A DNA stretch of 7,223 nucleotides from Actinomycetota bacterium (GTDB lineage: Bacteria; Actinomycetota; UBA4738; G016210805). The translations under genes were made by a program, and so were the position numbers. The stretch covers positions 1 through 7,223 of the forward strand of contig JACQTL010000055.1 of assembly GCA_016210805.1 (NCBI GenBank), in the 5' to 3' direction. Below the pieces are notes generated by a model. The model did not search any database. It had not been told where the DNA came from and saw only the letters and a program-made list of their open reading frames with translations. Of this stretch, positions 1 through 6,775 are shown piece by piece (positions within the stretch are counted from its first letter, which is position 1; each line of letters starts with the position of its first letter).

Positions 1-2
1 AC

Positions 3-548
3 TTCGAGCATCCCTGCCAGTGCCTGGCCGACCTGCTCACGGTCCGGGAGCGGCGGGGGGACCTGGCCGCGCTGACAATGACCTACCTGGGGGACGGCAA
101 CAACGTCACCCACTCGCTCCTCCTCGGCGCGGCCAAGTCCGGGATGCACGTGCGGGTGGCCACCCCGCCGGGGTTCGAGCCGATCCCGCAGGTCGTGCAC
201 AGGGCCGAGGAGATCGCCAGGGAGACCGGCGGCTCGGTCCTGCTCACGGACGACCCCGTCCGGGCCACCGAGGGTGCCGACGTCCTCTACACCGACGTGT
301 GGGCGAGCATGGGGCAGGAGGCCGAGGCCGACGAGCGCTCCCTGGTGTTCCCGGCCTACCGGATCGACGGTCCGGCCGTGGACCGGGCGGCCCGCGACGT
401 GATCGTCCTGCACTGCCTCCCGGCCCACCGGGGGCAGGAGATCACCGACGACGTGATCGACGGCCCCCACGCCGCCGTGTGGGACCAGGCGGAGCACCGG
501 CTGCACACGCAGAAGGCCCTCCTGCTCTTCCTGCTCGGCCTGGCCTGA
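3..548 (+). CDS. argF: Ornithine carbamoyltransferase, C-terminal part (partial, 5' end outside window)
   Basis: The enzyme transfers the carbamoyl group from carbamoyl phosphate to ornithine, giving citrulline in cytoplasmic arginine biosynthesis. The visible 181 residues are open from base 3 to the TGA at 546-548 and begin in the carbamoyl-phosphate-binding motif HPCQ (fragment residues 3-6), followed by LADLLT. Further on are YLGDGNNV, the ornithine-binding DVWASMG loop (about 98-104), HCLPAHRG (137-144, cysteine loop at base 411) and the family-typical ending RLHTQKALL. SMG together with HCLP marks an ornithine rather than an aspartate carbamoyltransferase. One small departure is cysteine after HPCQ, where alanine or isoleucine is more usual. 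The N-terminal carbamoyl-phosphate domain start lies upstream and is unseen. polX follows after 23 bases on the same strand, so co-transcription is likely. No argR, argG or argH follows. A catabolic carbamoyltransferase (ArcB) cannot be fully excluded without the rest of the gene. Confidence 0.95.
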   Translation, partial: FEHPCQCLADLLTVRERRGDLAALTMTYLGDGNNVTHSLLLGAAKSGMHVRVATPPGFEPIPQVVHRAEEIARETGGSVLLTDDPVRATEGADVLYTDVWASMGQEAEADERSLVFPAYRIDGPAVDRAARDVIVLHCLPAHRGQEITDDVIDGPHAAVWDQAEHRLHTQKALLLFLLGLA

Positions 549-555
549 GGCTTCC

Positions 556-562
556 GGGGGAG
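556..562 (+). promoter_or_regulatory. Ribosome binding site of polX
   Basis: GGGGGAG ends 9 bases before the ATG at 572. It is the best Shine-Dalgarno match in the argF-polX gap. It fixes the polX start here rather than at an in-frame ATG far upstream (base 20), which would run out of frame through argF. Confidence 0.6.
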
Positions 563-571
563 CCATCCGGC

Positions 572-2299
572 ATGGCCCGGGCGAACGAGCTGGTCGAGGA
601 GGTCCTGAACGAGTACCGGGACCTGCTGGCCATCGTCTCGGAGGACCGGTTCAAGCCCAGGGCCTACGAGAAGGCGGCTCGGTCGATCGGCGGCTACCAC
701 GCCGACATCGGCGGCTTCGGCGTCAGGGAGCTCCAGGACATCCCGAACGTCGGGAAGTCGATCGCCGAGAAGGTCCACGAGCTCCTGGCCACCGGCTCGA
801 TGCAGGAGCTGGAGGAGCTCCGGGCCCAGGTCCCCGCGGGCGTCCGCCAGCTGATGTCGATCCCCGGCCTGGGGCCGAAGCGGGCCATGATCCTGTACCG
901 GGAGTGCCACATCGCCGGGGTCCAGGAGCTGCTCGACGCGATCCACGAGGGCCGCCTGGCCGGGGTGAAGGGGTTCGGGAAGAAGACCGAGGAGAACATC
1001 GTCCGGGGCGTCGCCCAGCTCCAGCAGTCCGGGGGCCGGGTCCAGGTCGGGGTCGCCCTCGACCTGGCCGAGGAGCTCCTGGGCGTGCTCTCCACGGTCC
1101 CCGAGGTCGAGCGGGCCACGTACGCCGGGTCGCTCCGGCGGATGGCCGAGACGATCGGGGACATCGACCTCCTGGTGGCCTCGGGGACCCCCGGGCCCGT
1201 GATGGAGGCCTTCGCTTCCAACCCCTACGTGGACCGGGTCATGGCCAGGGGGGAGACCAAGAGCTCGATCATCACGACCAAGGGGCTCCAGGTGGACCTC
1301 CGGGTGGTCCCCCCGGAGGTGTGGGGGGCGGCCCTCCAGTACTTCACCGGCTCGAAGGCCCACAACGTCCACGTGCGCGAGATCGCCGTGCGCAAGGGCC
1401 TGAAGCTGTCCGAGTACGGCCTGTTCGAGGCGGAGAGCGGCGAGCTCATCGTGGCCGATACCGAGGAGGAGGTCTACGAGCGCCTGGGGCTCCCGTGGAT
1501 CCCGCCCACCCTCCGCGAGGACCGGGGAGAGATCGAGGCCGCTCGGGACGGTGAGCTCCCCACCGTGATCGAGCTGTCCGACCTCCGCGGAGACCTCCAC
1601 ACGCACACCGACCTGACCGACGGATTGGCCCCCCTGGAGAAGATGGTGGAGACGGCCGCCGGCCTCGGCTACGAGTACTACGCCGTCACCGACCACGCCC
1701 CGAACCTGTACATGCAGGAGATGACCGACGAGAAGATGCTCCGCCAGCGCCGCCGGCTCCGGGAGCTCGCCGAGGAGCAGCGGATGGTCCTCCTCCACGG
1801 CACCGAGCTGAACATCGACCCGGAGGGCGAGGTGGACTGGCCGGCGGAGTTCCTGGAGGGGTTCGACGTCACGGTGGCCTCCGTCCACTCCCACTTCAAC
1901 CAGTCGAAGGACGACATGACCCGGCGGATCGTCCGAGCCATGGAGAACCCCCACGTGAACGTGATCGGGCACCCCACGGCCCGGATGATCGGGAAGCGCC
2001 AGGGGATCGAGTTCGACCTGGACGCCGTGTTCGAGGCGGCCGCCCGGACGGGAACGGCGCTCGAGGTCAACTCGTTCCCCGACCGCCTCGACCTCCGCGA
2101 CGAGCACATCCTGTGGGCCCGGCGCCACGGGGTGAGGTTCGCCGTGGACACCGACTCGCACTCGCCGGTCCACCTGCCGTTCATGCGGTTCGGGGTGGCC
2201 ACGGCCCAGCGCGGCTGGCTCACGAAGGATGACGTGATCAACGCGTGGCCGCTCGAGCGGCTCCGCGACTTCGTGGCGCGCAAGCGCGCCGGGCCGTGA
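572..2299 (+). CDS. polX: Family X DNA polymerase with PHP 3'-5' exonuclease domain
   Basis: This 575-residue cytoplasmic repair polymerase is the usual length for bacterial PolX. Helix-hairpin-helix motifs are IPNVGKSIAEKV (57-68), IPGLGPKRA (97-105) and VKGFGKKTEENI (132-143). The nucleotidyltransferase core has GS at 186-187, metal-binding aspartates D197 and D199 in GDIDLLV, a third aspartate D242 in VDLRV, and the nucleotide-pocket motif YFTGS (257-261). The C-terminal PHP domain keeps its metal ligands: DLHTHTD (H343, H345), TDH (D374, H375), E412, H439/H441, H467 and DTDSH (D526, D528, H530). Both active sites therefore look intact. In Bacillus and Deinococcus, PolX fills short gaps, and its PHP domain supplies 3'-5' exonuclease activity, with AP-site cleavage reported. 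The ATG at 572 is chosen for its Shine-Dalgarno sequence and position just after argF. The stop overlaps the next gene, a DNA glycosylase, which supports a role in base excision repair. Confidence 0.97.
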   Translation: MARANELVEEVLNEYRDLLAIVSEDRFKPRAYEKAARSIGGYHADIGGFGVRELQDIPNVGKSIAEKVHELLATGSMQELEELRAQVPAGVRQLMSIPGLGPKRAMILYRECHIAGVQELLDAIHEGRLAGVKGFGKKTEENIVRGVAQLQQSGGRVQVGVALDLAEELLGVLSTVPEVERATYAGSLRRMAETIGDIDLLVASGTPGPVMEAFASNPYVDRVMARGETKSSIITTKGLQVDLRVVPPEVWGAALQYFTGSKAHNVHVREIAVRKGLKLSEYGLFEAESGELIVADTEEEVYERLGLPWIPPTLREDRGEIEAARDGELPTVIELSDLRGDLHTHTDLTDGLAPLEKMVETAAGLGYEYYAVTDHAPNLYMQEMTDEKMLRQRRRLRELAEEQRMVLLHGTELNIDPEGEVDWPAEFLEGFDVTVASVHSHFNQSKDDMTRRIVRAMENPHVNVIGHPTARMIGKRQGIEFDLDAVFEAAARTGTALEVNSFPDRLDLRDEHILWARRHGVRFAVDTDSHSPVHLPFMRFGVATAQRGWLTKDDVINAWPLERLRDFVARKRAGP

Positions 2300-2934
2300 T
2301 GGGGGAGCGGTCCGGGGAGCGGCTCCCCCGAGAGTTCTACGCCCGGCCGTCGGTGGAGGTCGCCCCGGACCTCCTGGGACGGGTCCTGGTCCGGATCCTT
2401 CCCGACGGGATCCGCCTGGCCGCCCGGATCGTCGAGACGGAGGCCTACCGGGAGGACGACCCGGCCAGCCACTCGTTCCGCGGGAGGACCGCGCGGACCG
2501 AGGTGATGTTCGGGCCGCCCGGGCGGCTGTACGTCTACTTCACCTACGGCATGTGGTTCTGCATGAACGCTGTCACGGGCGCCGACGGGGAGGGGAGCGC
2601 CGTCTTGTTCCGGGCGGCCGAGCCCCTGGAAGGGATCGACCGGATGACCCGGCTGCGGAGGACGGGCGACCCCAGGCTCCTGCTGTCCGGGCCGGCCCGG
2701 CTGTGCGGCGGGCTGGGCGTGAGCCGCGTCCACGACGGCGCCGACCTGGTCGATGGGGACGGTCTCCTGATCGAGGCGGGCGAGCCCGTCGCGGCGGCCG
2801 ACGTGCTCGTCGGGCCCCGGATCGGGATCACGGCGGGGGTCTCCCGGCCCTGGAGGTTCTCGCTGGCGGGGAGCCCGAACGTCTCCCGTGGCCGGCCGGG
2901 GCCGCCTCCGCCCCGGGTCAGGGCTCGACGCTGA
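2299..2934 (+). CDS. mpg: DNA-3-methyladenine glycosylase (AAG/MPG family)
   Basis: This 211-residue monofunctional glycosylase flips out alkylated purines such as 3-methyladenine and cuts the N-glycosidic bond, leaving an abasic site. The catalytic segment VETEAY (45-50) carries E48, equivalent to the water-activating glutamate of human AAG, and Y50. H58 lies in the base pocket. LYVYFTYG (77-84) supplies Y80 and the intercalating Y83, and FCMN gives N90. Further family motifs are LFRAAEPLEG (103-112), SGPARLC (130-136) and RIGIT (174-178). After the normal family end near GSPNVSR comes a Pro/Arg-rich tail (about 198-211) that probably has no folded role and partly overlaps the opposing PBP gene. 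The ATG at 2299 shares one base with the polX stop (TGATG). A GTG at 2296 would give the classic four-base GTGA overlap instead. Neither has a clear Shine-Dalgarno sequence, so translation probably depends on ribosomes finishing polX. Confidence 0.96.
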   Translation: MGERSGERLPREFYARPSVEVAPDLLGRVLVRILPDGIRLAARIVETEAYREDDPASHSFRGRTARTEVMFGPPGRLYVYFTYGMWFCMNAVTGADGEGSAVLFRAAEPLEGIDRMTRLRRTGDPRLLLSGPARLCGGLGVSRVHDGADLVDGDGLLIEAGEPVAAADVLVGPRIGITAGVSRPWRFSLAGSPNVSRGRPGPPPPRVRARR

Positions 2935-5416
2935 TCGCGATGGTGGAGCCCGCCGGGGCCCTGGTCCCCGGGTCGGCGCTCTGCTTCCACACCAGGCCGG
3001 GCTCCGGCTCGCATCCCTCGTCGGCCGGAGCGCACTCCGTGTCCAGGATCACCGAGACCTCCAGTCCGACGGCCTGCAGCGCGGCCACCGCCTCGTCCCG
3101 GGTCAGGCCCACGACGTCGGGGACCACCACCTTCCCCCTGGGAGCGCCAGAACCTCCCGCAGGGACGGCTACCACGATGGTCACCGTGCTGGCCATCAGC
3201 AGCTCGTGCCCGGCGGGGGGGTCCTGGGCGACCACGGTGCCCTCGGGCTGGTCGGAGACCTCCGTCTCCACGGCGACCTGGAACCCGGTCCACCGCAGGA
3301 GGTCGCGGGCCTCCGCCTCGGTGAGGCCGACCAGAGATGGAACGCCGATCGGCTCGTAGGACGAGGGCTCGGTGCACACCTCGGTCGGCTCGGTGCCGGC
3401 GATGTACTGGATCTCCTGGATCAGGTAGGGCGGGGTGTAGCGATTGGCCAGGCAGCCCCTCAGCGCGTCGACCCGCACGGTCACGTAGTTGACCTCGGGG
3501 CGGGGGAACTGCTCGATCCTCATCCCCTCGGTCGCGTTCACCATGAACACCCGCCAGATCTGGGCCGGCCAGCTCCCCCCGGTGACCCGCGGGATGCGCA
3601 CGGTCGGGTAGGTCATCGGCACCCGCCCCTGGGGGAAGCCCACCCACACCGAGGCCACGAGCTGGGGGATCCCCCCCACGAACCAGGCGTCCGTGTAGTC
3701 GGCTCCCGTCCCGGTCTTGCCGAACGCGGGACGGCCGATGTTCGCGTTGCTCCCCGTCCCGAGCTGGACGACCTTCTGGAGGATCTGGTTCACGACGAAG
3801 GCGACCTGGCCTCCCACGACCTGCTCGCGGCGGTCCGGAGCCTCGTAGAGGAGCTCGCCGTCGCGGTCCTCGATCCGCTCCACGAAGACCGGGGGAGCGA
3901 GCATGCCTCCGGTCGCGATGGGCCCGTACGCCGAGGCCATGTCGAGGGGGGTGACGGGGTTGGCCCCGAGCACCGCCGAGGGGACGGCCTTGAGCTCTCT
4001 GCGGACCCCCATCCGCCTGGCCACCTTGACCATCTCCTGGGCTCCCCGGAACAGGTCGCCGTTGCCCAGGTCCCGGACGACCTGGGCGTAGACCGTGTTG
4101 ATGGAGTCGATCGTGGCCTGCTCCAGGGTCATGCTCCCCGTGGGAGCCCCCTCGTAGTTGGCGGGGCTCCACGTGCTCGGGTGGGAGCCGGACGGGAGAG
4201 AGAGCGTGATCGACGGCGGCGAGCCGTACACGGTCTGGGGGGTGATGCCCTTCTCCAGCGCGGCGACCAGGGCGAACAGCTTGAACGAGGACCCGCCTCC
4301 CCGGCCCGTCCCCCCCTCGCCGGTGGCCAGGTTCACCTGGGCCACGGGGTCGGTGGGGGAGAAGAAGTCCCGGCCTCCGACCACTGCCTTCACGTGGCCG
4401 GTGCGGGGATCGATCACCGTCATGGCGGCGTACGGGTCCTCGGGATAGACCAGGATCTGCGAGATGGCGTCCTCGGCGGCCCGCTGGAGCTCGGGGTCGA
4501 GGGTGGTGTGGATCCGCAGCCCGCCCTTGAACAGCAGGTTGTAGCGCTGCGTGTAGGTGTCCCCGAACCGGGGGTTGGAGAGGAACCACCGCTTGAAGTG
4601 CTCGACGAAGTACGGCGCGAAGTACCGCTCCTCGCCGACCCGGGGCCGCACGGCCAGGTCGGCCGCCCTGGCCTCCTCGAACGCCTCCCTGGTGATCATC
4701 CCGAGCTTGAGCATCTCGACCAGGACGGTGTTCCGGCGGAACACGGCCTGGCCGGGGTGCTCGATCGGGTCGTACCGGGCCGGCGCCGAGATCAACCCGG
4801 CCAGGAGGGCCGACTCGTCGAGGTCGAGCTTCCACACCGGCTTGTCGAAGTAGGTCTTGGCGGCGGCCTGTATCCCGTAGGCCCCCTTGCCGAAGTAGAC
4901 GGTGTTCAGGTAGCCGGTCAGGATCTGGTCCTTGGACATCTCGTCCTCGAGGCGCCAGGCCACCAGGGCCTCCCGCCACTTCCGGGCCAGCGACCGCTCC
5001 GTGCCGACCACCGCGTTCTTCACGTACTGCTGGGTGATCGTGGAGCCCCCCTCCACGATGTCGCCCTCGTCGTAATTCGTCTTCACGGCGCGGAGGACGG
5101 CCCGGACGTCGATCCCCCGGTGGTCGAAGAACCGCCTGTCCTCGATGGCCACGACGGCATCGCGGAGGACCTCGGGGATCTGCTCCGAGGTGACCGGGAC
5201 GCGATCCTGCTCGGCGTGGAACCGCGTGATCAGCGAGCCGTCCGCCGCGTACAGGAACGACGTCAGGGCCAGCGGCTCCGCCACGGCGGAGTCCGTGTCG
5301 ATCTGGGGTAGGCGGCAGGCCTGCGCGAGCAGGGCGAGGGCGACGAGCGAACCGAGCGTGGAGAGCCTCGACATCCCCGCCACCCCTGCCACGAGCGGTC
5401 CCCGGCGCGCGTGCAT
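2918..5416 (-). CDS. Bifunctional class A penicillin-binding protein with two C-terminal PASTA domains
   Basis: This 832-residue protein polymerises lipid II into glycan strands and cross-links their peptides outside the membrane. After a hydrophobic N-terminal segment (about 18-33) comes a GT51 transglycosylase domain: EDRRFFDHRG with catalytic E92, GGSTITQQ (123-130), RKWREA (145-150, second glutamate E149) and ILTGYLNTVYFGKGAYG from 165. The transpeptidase has SSFK (376-379, nucleophile S376), SIN (438-440) and KTGT (567-570), so both active sites are complete. GTEPTEVC (674-681) precedes PASTA domains at about 690-752 and 763-831, which in relatives bind muropeptide or beta-lactam. Extracytoplasmic cysteines at 655, 681, 795 and 802 could pair. 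The start at 5416 is preferred because a -10-like TATCCT lies just upstream. ATG 5374 has a weak GGGGTGG Shine-Dalgarno sequence and remains possible; ATG 5461 is less likely. It is a PonA/PBP1 relative, but the exact paralogue cannot be assigned. Confidence 0.95.
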   Translation of the reverse strand: MHARRGPLVAGVAGMSRLSTLGSLVALALLAQACRLPQIDTDSAVAEPLALTSFLYAADGSLITRFHAEQDRVPVTSEQIPEVLRDAVVAIEDRRFFDHRGIDVRAVLRAVKTNYDEGDIVEGGSTITQQYVKNAVVGTERSLARKWREALVAWRLEDEMSKDQILTGYLNTVYFGKGAYGIQAAAKTYFDKPVWKLDLDESALLAGLISAPARYDPIEHPGQAVFRRNTVLVEMLKLGMITREAFEEARAADLAVRPRVGEERYFAPYFVEHFKRWFLSNPRFGDTYTQRYNLLFKGGLRIHTTLDPELQRAAEDAISQILVYPEDPYAAMTVIDPRTGHVKAVVGGRDFFSPTDPVAQVNLATGEGGTGRGGGSSFKLFALVAALEKGITPQTVYGSPPSITLSLPSGSHPSTWSPANYEGAPTGSMTLEQATIDSINTVYAQVVRDLGNGDLFRGAQEMVKVARRMGVRRELKAVPSAVLGANPVTPLDMASAYGPIATGGMLAPPVFVERIEDRDGELLYEAPDRREQVVGGQVAFVVNQILQKVVQLGTGSNANIGRPAFGKTGTGADYTDAWFVGGIPQLVASVWVGFPQGRVPMTYPTVRIPRVTGGSWPAQIWRVFMVNATEGMRIEQFPRPEVNYVTVRVDALRGCLANRYTPPYLIQEIQYIAGTEPTEVCTEPSSYEPIGVPSLVGLTEAEARDLLRWTGFQVAVETEVSDQPEGTVVAQDPPAGHELLMASTVTIVVAVPAGGSGAPRGKVVVPDVVGLTRDEAVAALQAVGLEVSVILDTECAPADEGCEPEPGLVWKQSADPGTRAPAGSTIAISVEP
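2953..2971. repeat. GC-rich inverted repeat near the mpg/PBP convergent junction
   Basis: CCGGGG (2953-2958) and CCCCGG (2966-2971) form a six-pair stem around a 7-base loop, 18 bases past the mpg stop and inside the last codons of the PBP gene. A second inverted repeat, GGGCTC (2921-2926) with GAGCCC (2946-2951), spans the two stop codons, with the perfect palindrome ATCGCGAT (2934-2941) in its loop. No T-run follows on either strand, so intrinsic termination is only a possibility. Such repeats also arise by chance in sequence this GC-rich. Confidence 0.3.
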
Positions 5417-5425
5417 GGCCGGACA

Positions 5426-5431
5426 AGGATA
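5426..5431 (-). promoter_or_regulatory. Candidate -10 element of the PBP gene (leaderless-type)
   Basis: Read on the minus strand this is TATCCT (4 of 6 to TATAAT, fitting TANNNT), ending 9 bases before the ATG at 5416. Initiation 7-8 bases downstream would begin at or within a base or two of the start codon. There is no Shine-Dalgarno sequence before that ATG, which fits leaderless translation, common in actinobacteria. No convincing -35 hexamer is visible. Confidence 0.4.
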
Positions 5432-5452
5432 CCCGTGGTTTCCCATTTGCAC

Positions 5453-5461
5453 TGGTAGCAT
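5453..5461 (+). promoter_or_regulatory. Candidate extended -10 promoter of tyrS (leaderless-type)
   Basis: TGGTAGCAT fits an extended -10 (TGN-TANNNT), with the hexamer TAGCAT at 5456-5461 ending 11 bases before the tyrS ATG. Transcription would start about 5468-5473, at or very near the start codon. The bases before the ATG (CCCCTTTCGTC) lack any Shine-Dalgarno sequence. No good -35 is present, as expected for an extended -10 promoter. The 56-base space between the divergent genes leaves little room for another promoter. Confidence 0.45.
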
Positions 5462-5472
5462 CCCCTTTCGTC

Positions 5473-6723
5473 ATGCCGACCTCCGACCCTCGGCACCTCG
5501 GGCTCCTCCTGTCCGGCGCCGCCGACGTGATCCCTCGCGACGCGCTCGAGGGCAAGCTCGCGCTGGGCCGGCCGCTCCGCGTGAAGCTCGGCATCGACCC
5601 CTCGCGGCCGGACCTCCACCTGGGGCACGCCGTGGTGCTCCGCAAGCTCCGGCAGTTCCAGGACCTCGGGCACGCCGCCGTGCTGATCATCGGGGACTTC
5701 ACCGGGCTGGTCGGTGACCCCAGCGGGCAGTCCGACACCCGGCCGATGCTCACGGCCGAGGAGATGGAGGAGAACGCGCGCTCCTACTTCGAGCAGGCCG
5801 GGCTCGTCCTGGACATGGATCGAGCCGAGGTCAGGAGGAACTCGGAATGGCTGGGGGCCATGTCGATGGCCGACGTCCTTCGCCTGACGTCTTCCTACAC
5901 GGTGGCCAGGATGCTCGAGCGTGACGACTTCCAGGGCCGGTACCGGGAGGGGAGGCCGATCAGCGTGGTGGAGTTCCTCTACCCGCTGATGCAGGCCTAC
6001 GACTCCGTGGCCGTGGAGGCCGACGTCGAGATGGGGGGGACCGACCAGACCTTCAACCTCCTGGTCGGGCGGGACATCCAGCAGGCCTACGGGCAGGACC
6101 CCCAGGTGGTGTTCACGATGCCGCTCCTGGAGGGCACCGACGGGACCAGGAAGATGTCCAAGTCCTTCGACAACTTCGTCGGGCTGACCGACCCTCCCGA
6201 GGAGATGTTCGGGAAGCTGATGAGCGTCCCCGACGAGCTGATCGGGAAGTACCTCCGGCTCTGCTCCCCTCTGTCGTCCGTCGAGGCGGACCGGGCGGAG
6301 GCGGAGCTCGCGGACGGGTCGGCGCACCCCAACGAGGCCAAGCGGCGGATGGCCCGGGAGGTGGTCGCCCTGTACCACGGGCCGGAGGCCGCCCGCTCGG
6401 CGGAGGAGCGGTTCGACCGGGTCTTCCGCGAGCACGAGATCCCCCAGGACGTGCCCGACCGGACGGTGCGGCGGTCCCGGGTCTTCGTCGAGAAGGAGCC
6501 GGGGAGCCGGATACTCCACGTCCCCGCCCTCCTGGTCGAGCTGGAGCTCGCCGACAGCCGGACGGGCGCCCGCCGCCTTATCGACCAGCGGGGCGTCCGG
6601 CGGGACGGCCGGGAGGTCGCCGGCCAGGAGCTCCCCTGGTCCGAGGCGGGCGAGGAGTCGCTGATCGGCTCGGTGTGGCAGGTGGGCCGGCGCCGGTTCG
6701 CCCGGGTCGCCGCGCTCGACTGA
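5473..6723 (+). CDS. tyrS: Tyrosyl-tRNA synthetase
   Basis: This 416-residue class I synthetase activates tyrosine with ATP and loads it onto tRNA-Tyr in the cytoplasm, usually as a dimer. LGIDPSRPDLHLGH (39-52) contains the HIGH-type signature as HLGH (49-52). GDFTGLVGDPSG (74-85) follows. FLYPLMQAYD (168-177) contains Q174 and D177 in the tyrosine pocket, GGTDQTFN starts at 188, and KMSKS (227-231) is the ATP loop. An S4-type RNA-binding domain fills about 346-412. The GIDP...DLHLGH form and the length match the TyrZ-like subfamily rather than the E. coli TyrS type. The start is the only good ATG before the conserved N-terminus and has no Shine-Dalgarno sequence. The gene diverges from the PBP gene and reads towards the rRNA operon. 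No T-box or other tRNA-sensing leader could fit in the 56-base upstream gap. No anomaly is seen in the protein. Confidence 0.97.
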   Translation: MPTSDPRHLGLLLSGAADVIPRDALEGKLALGRPLRVKLGIDPSRPDLHLGHAVVLRKLRQFQDLGHAAVLIIGDFTGLVGDPSGQSDTRPMLTAEEMEENARSYFEQAGLVLDMDRAEVRRNSEWLGAMSMADVLRLTSSYTVARMLERDDFQGRYREGRPISVVEFLYPLMQAYDSVAVEADVEMGGTDQTFNLLVGRDIQQAYGQDPQVVFTMPLLEGTDGTRKMSKSFDNFVGLTDPPEEMFGKLMSVPDELIGKYLRLCSPLSSVEADRAEAELADGSAHPNEAKRRMAREVVALYHGPEAARSAEERFDRVFREHEIPQDVPDRTVRRSRVFVEKEPGSRILHVPALLVELELADSRTGARRLIDQRGVRRDGREVAGQELPWSEAGEESLIGSVWQVGRRRFARVAALD

Positions 6724-6775
6724 CGCCCTGGCCGCCGGTGCCGGGCCGCCGAGCGTGCCTGGTTCGTCCGGTTCC

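Noticed and set aside
20..571. In-frame upstream extension of polX by 184 residues, which would make a larger fusion protein
   Set aside because: The extension runs through argF in another frame, is dominated by Gly, Arg, Pro and Ala, and has no domain. The ATG at 572 has a Shine-Dalgarno sequence and starts the normal PolX N-terminus.
356..2173. 605-codon open frame on the minus strand opposite argF/polX
   Set aside because: It is antisense to a gene with clear motifs, has biased His/Val/Gly/Leu-rich composition typical of GC-rich mirror frames, and matches no family.
2888..5311. 807-codon open frame on the plus strand opposite the PBP gene
   Set aside because: It is an antisense mirror frame with no motifs; the opposite strand carries complete transglycosylase, transpeptidase and PASTA signatures.
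5417..5461. Longest PBP start at 5461, adding 15 residues
   Set aside because: The added residues are not typical of a signal or anchor region, the G-run lies directly against the ATG, too close to serve as a Shine-Dalgarno sequence, and the segment overlaps the probable promoters.
5417..5472. T-box or other tRNA-sensing leader for tyrS
   Set aside because: The gap is far too short, and no T-box sequence or specifier stem is present.
2544..5753. 1069-codon open frame on the minus strand spanning mpg, the PBP gene and the tyrS start
   Set aside because: It is an off-frame of the real PBP gene, rich in Arg, Gly and Pro, and crosses three genuine gene boundaries.
5263..6519. 418-codon minus-strand frame opposite tyrS
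   Set aside because: tyrS is unambiguous on the plus strand; this frame is low-complexity and lacks a recognisable start or domain.
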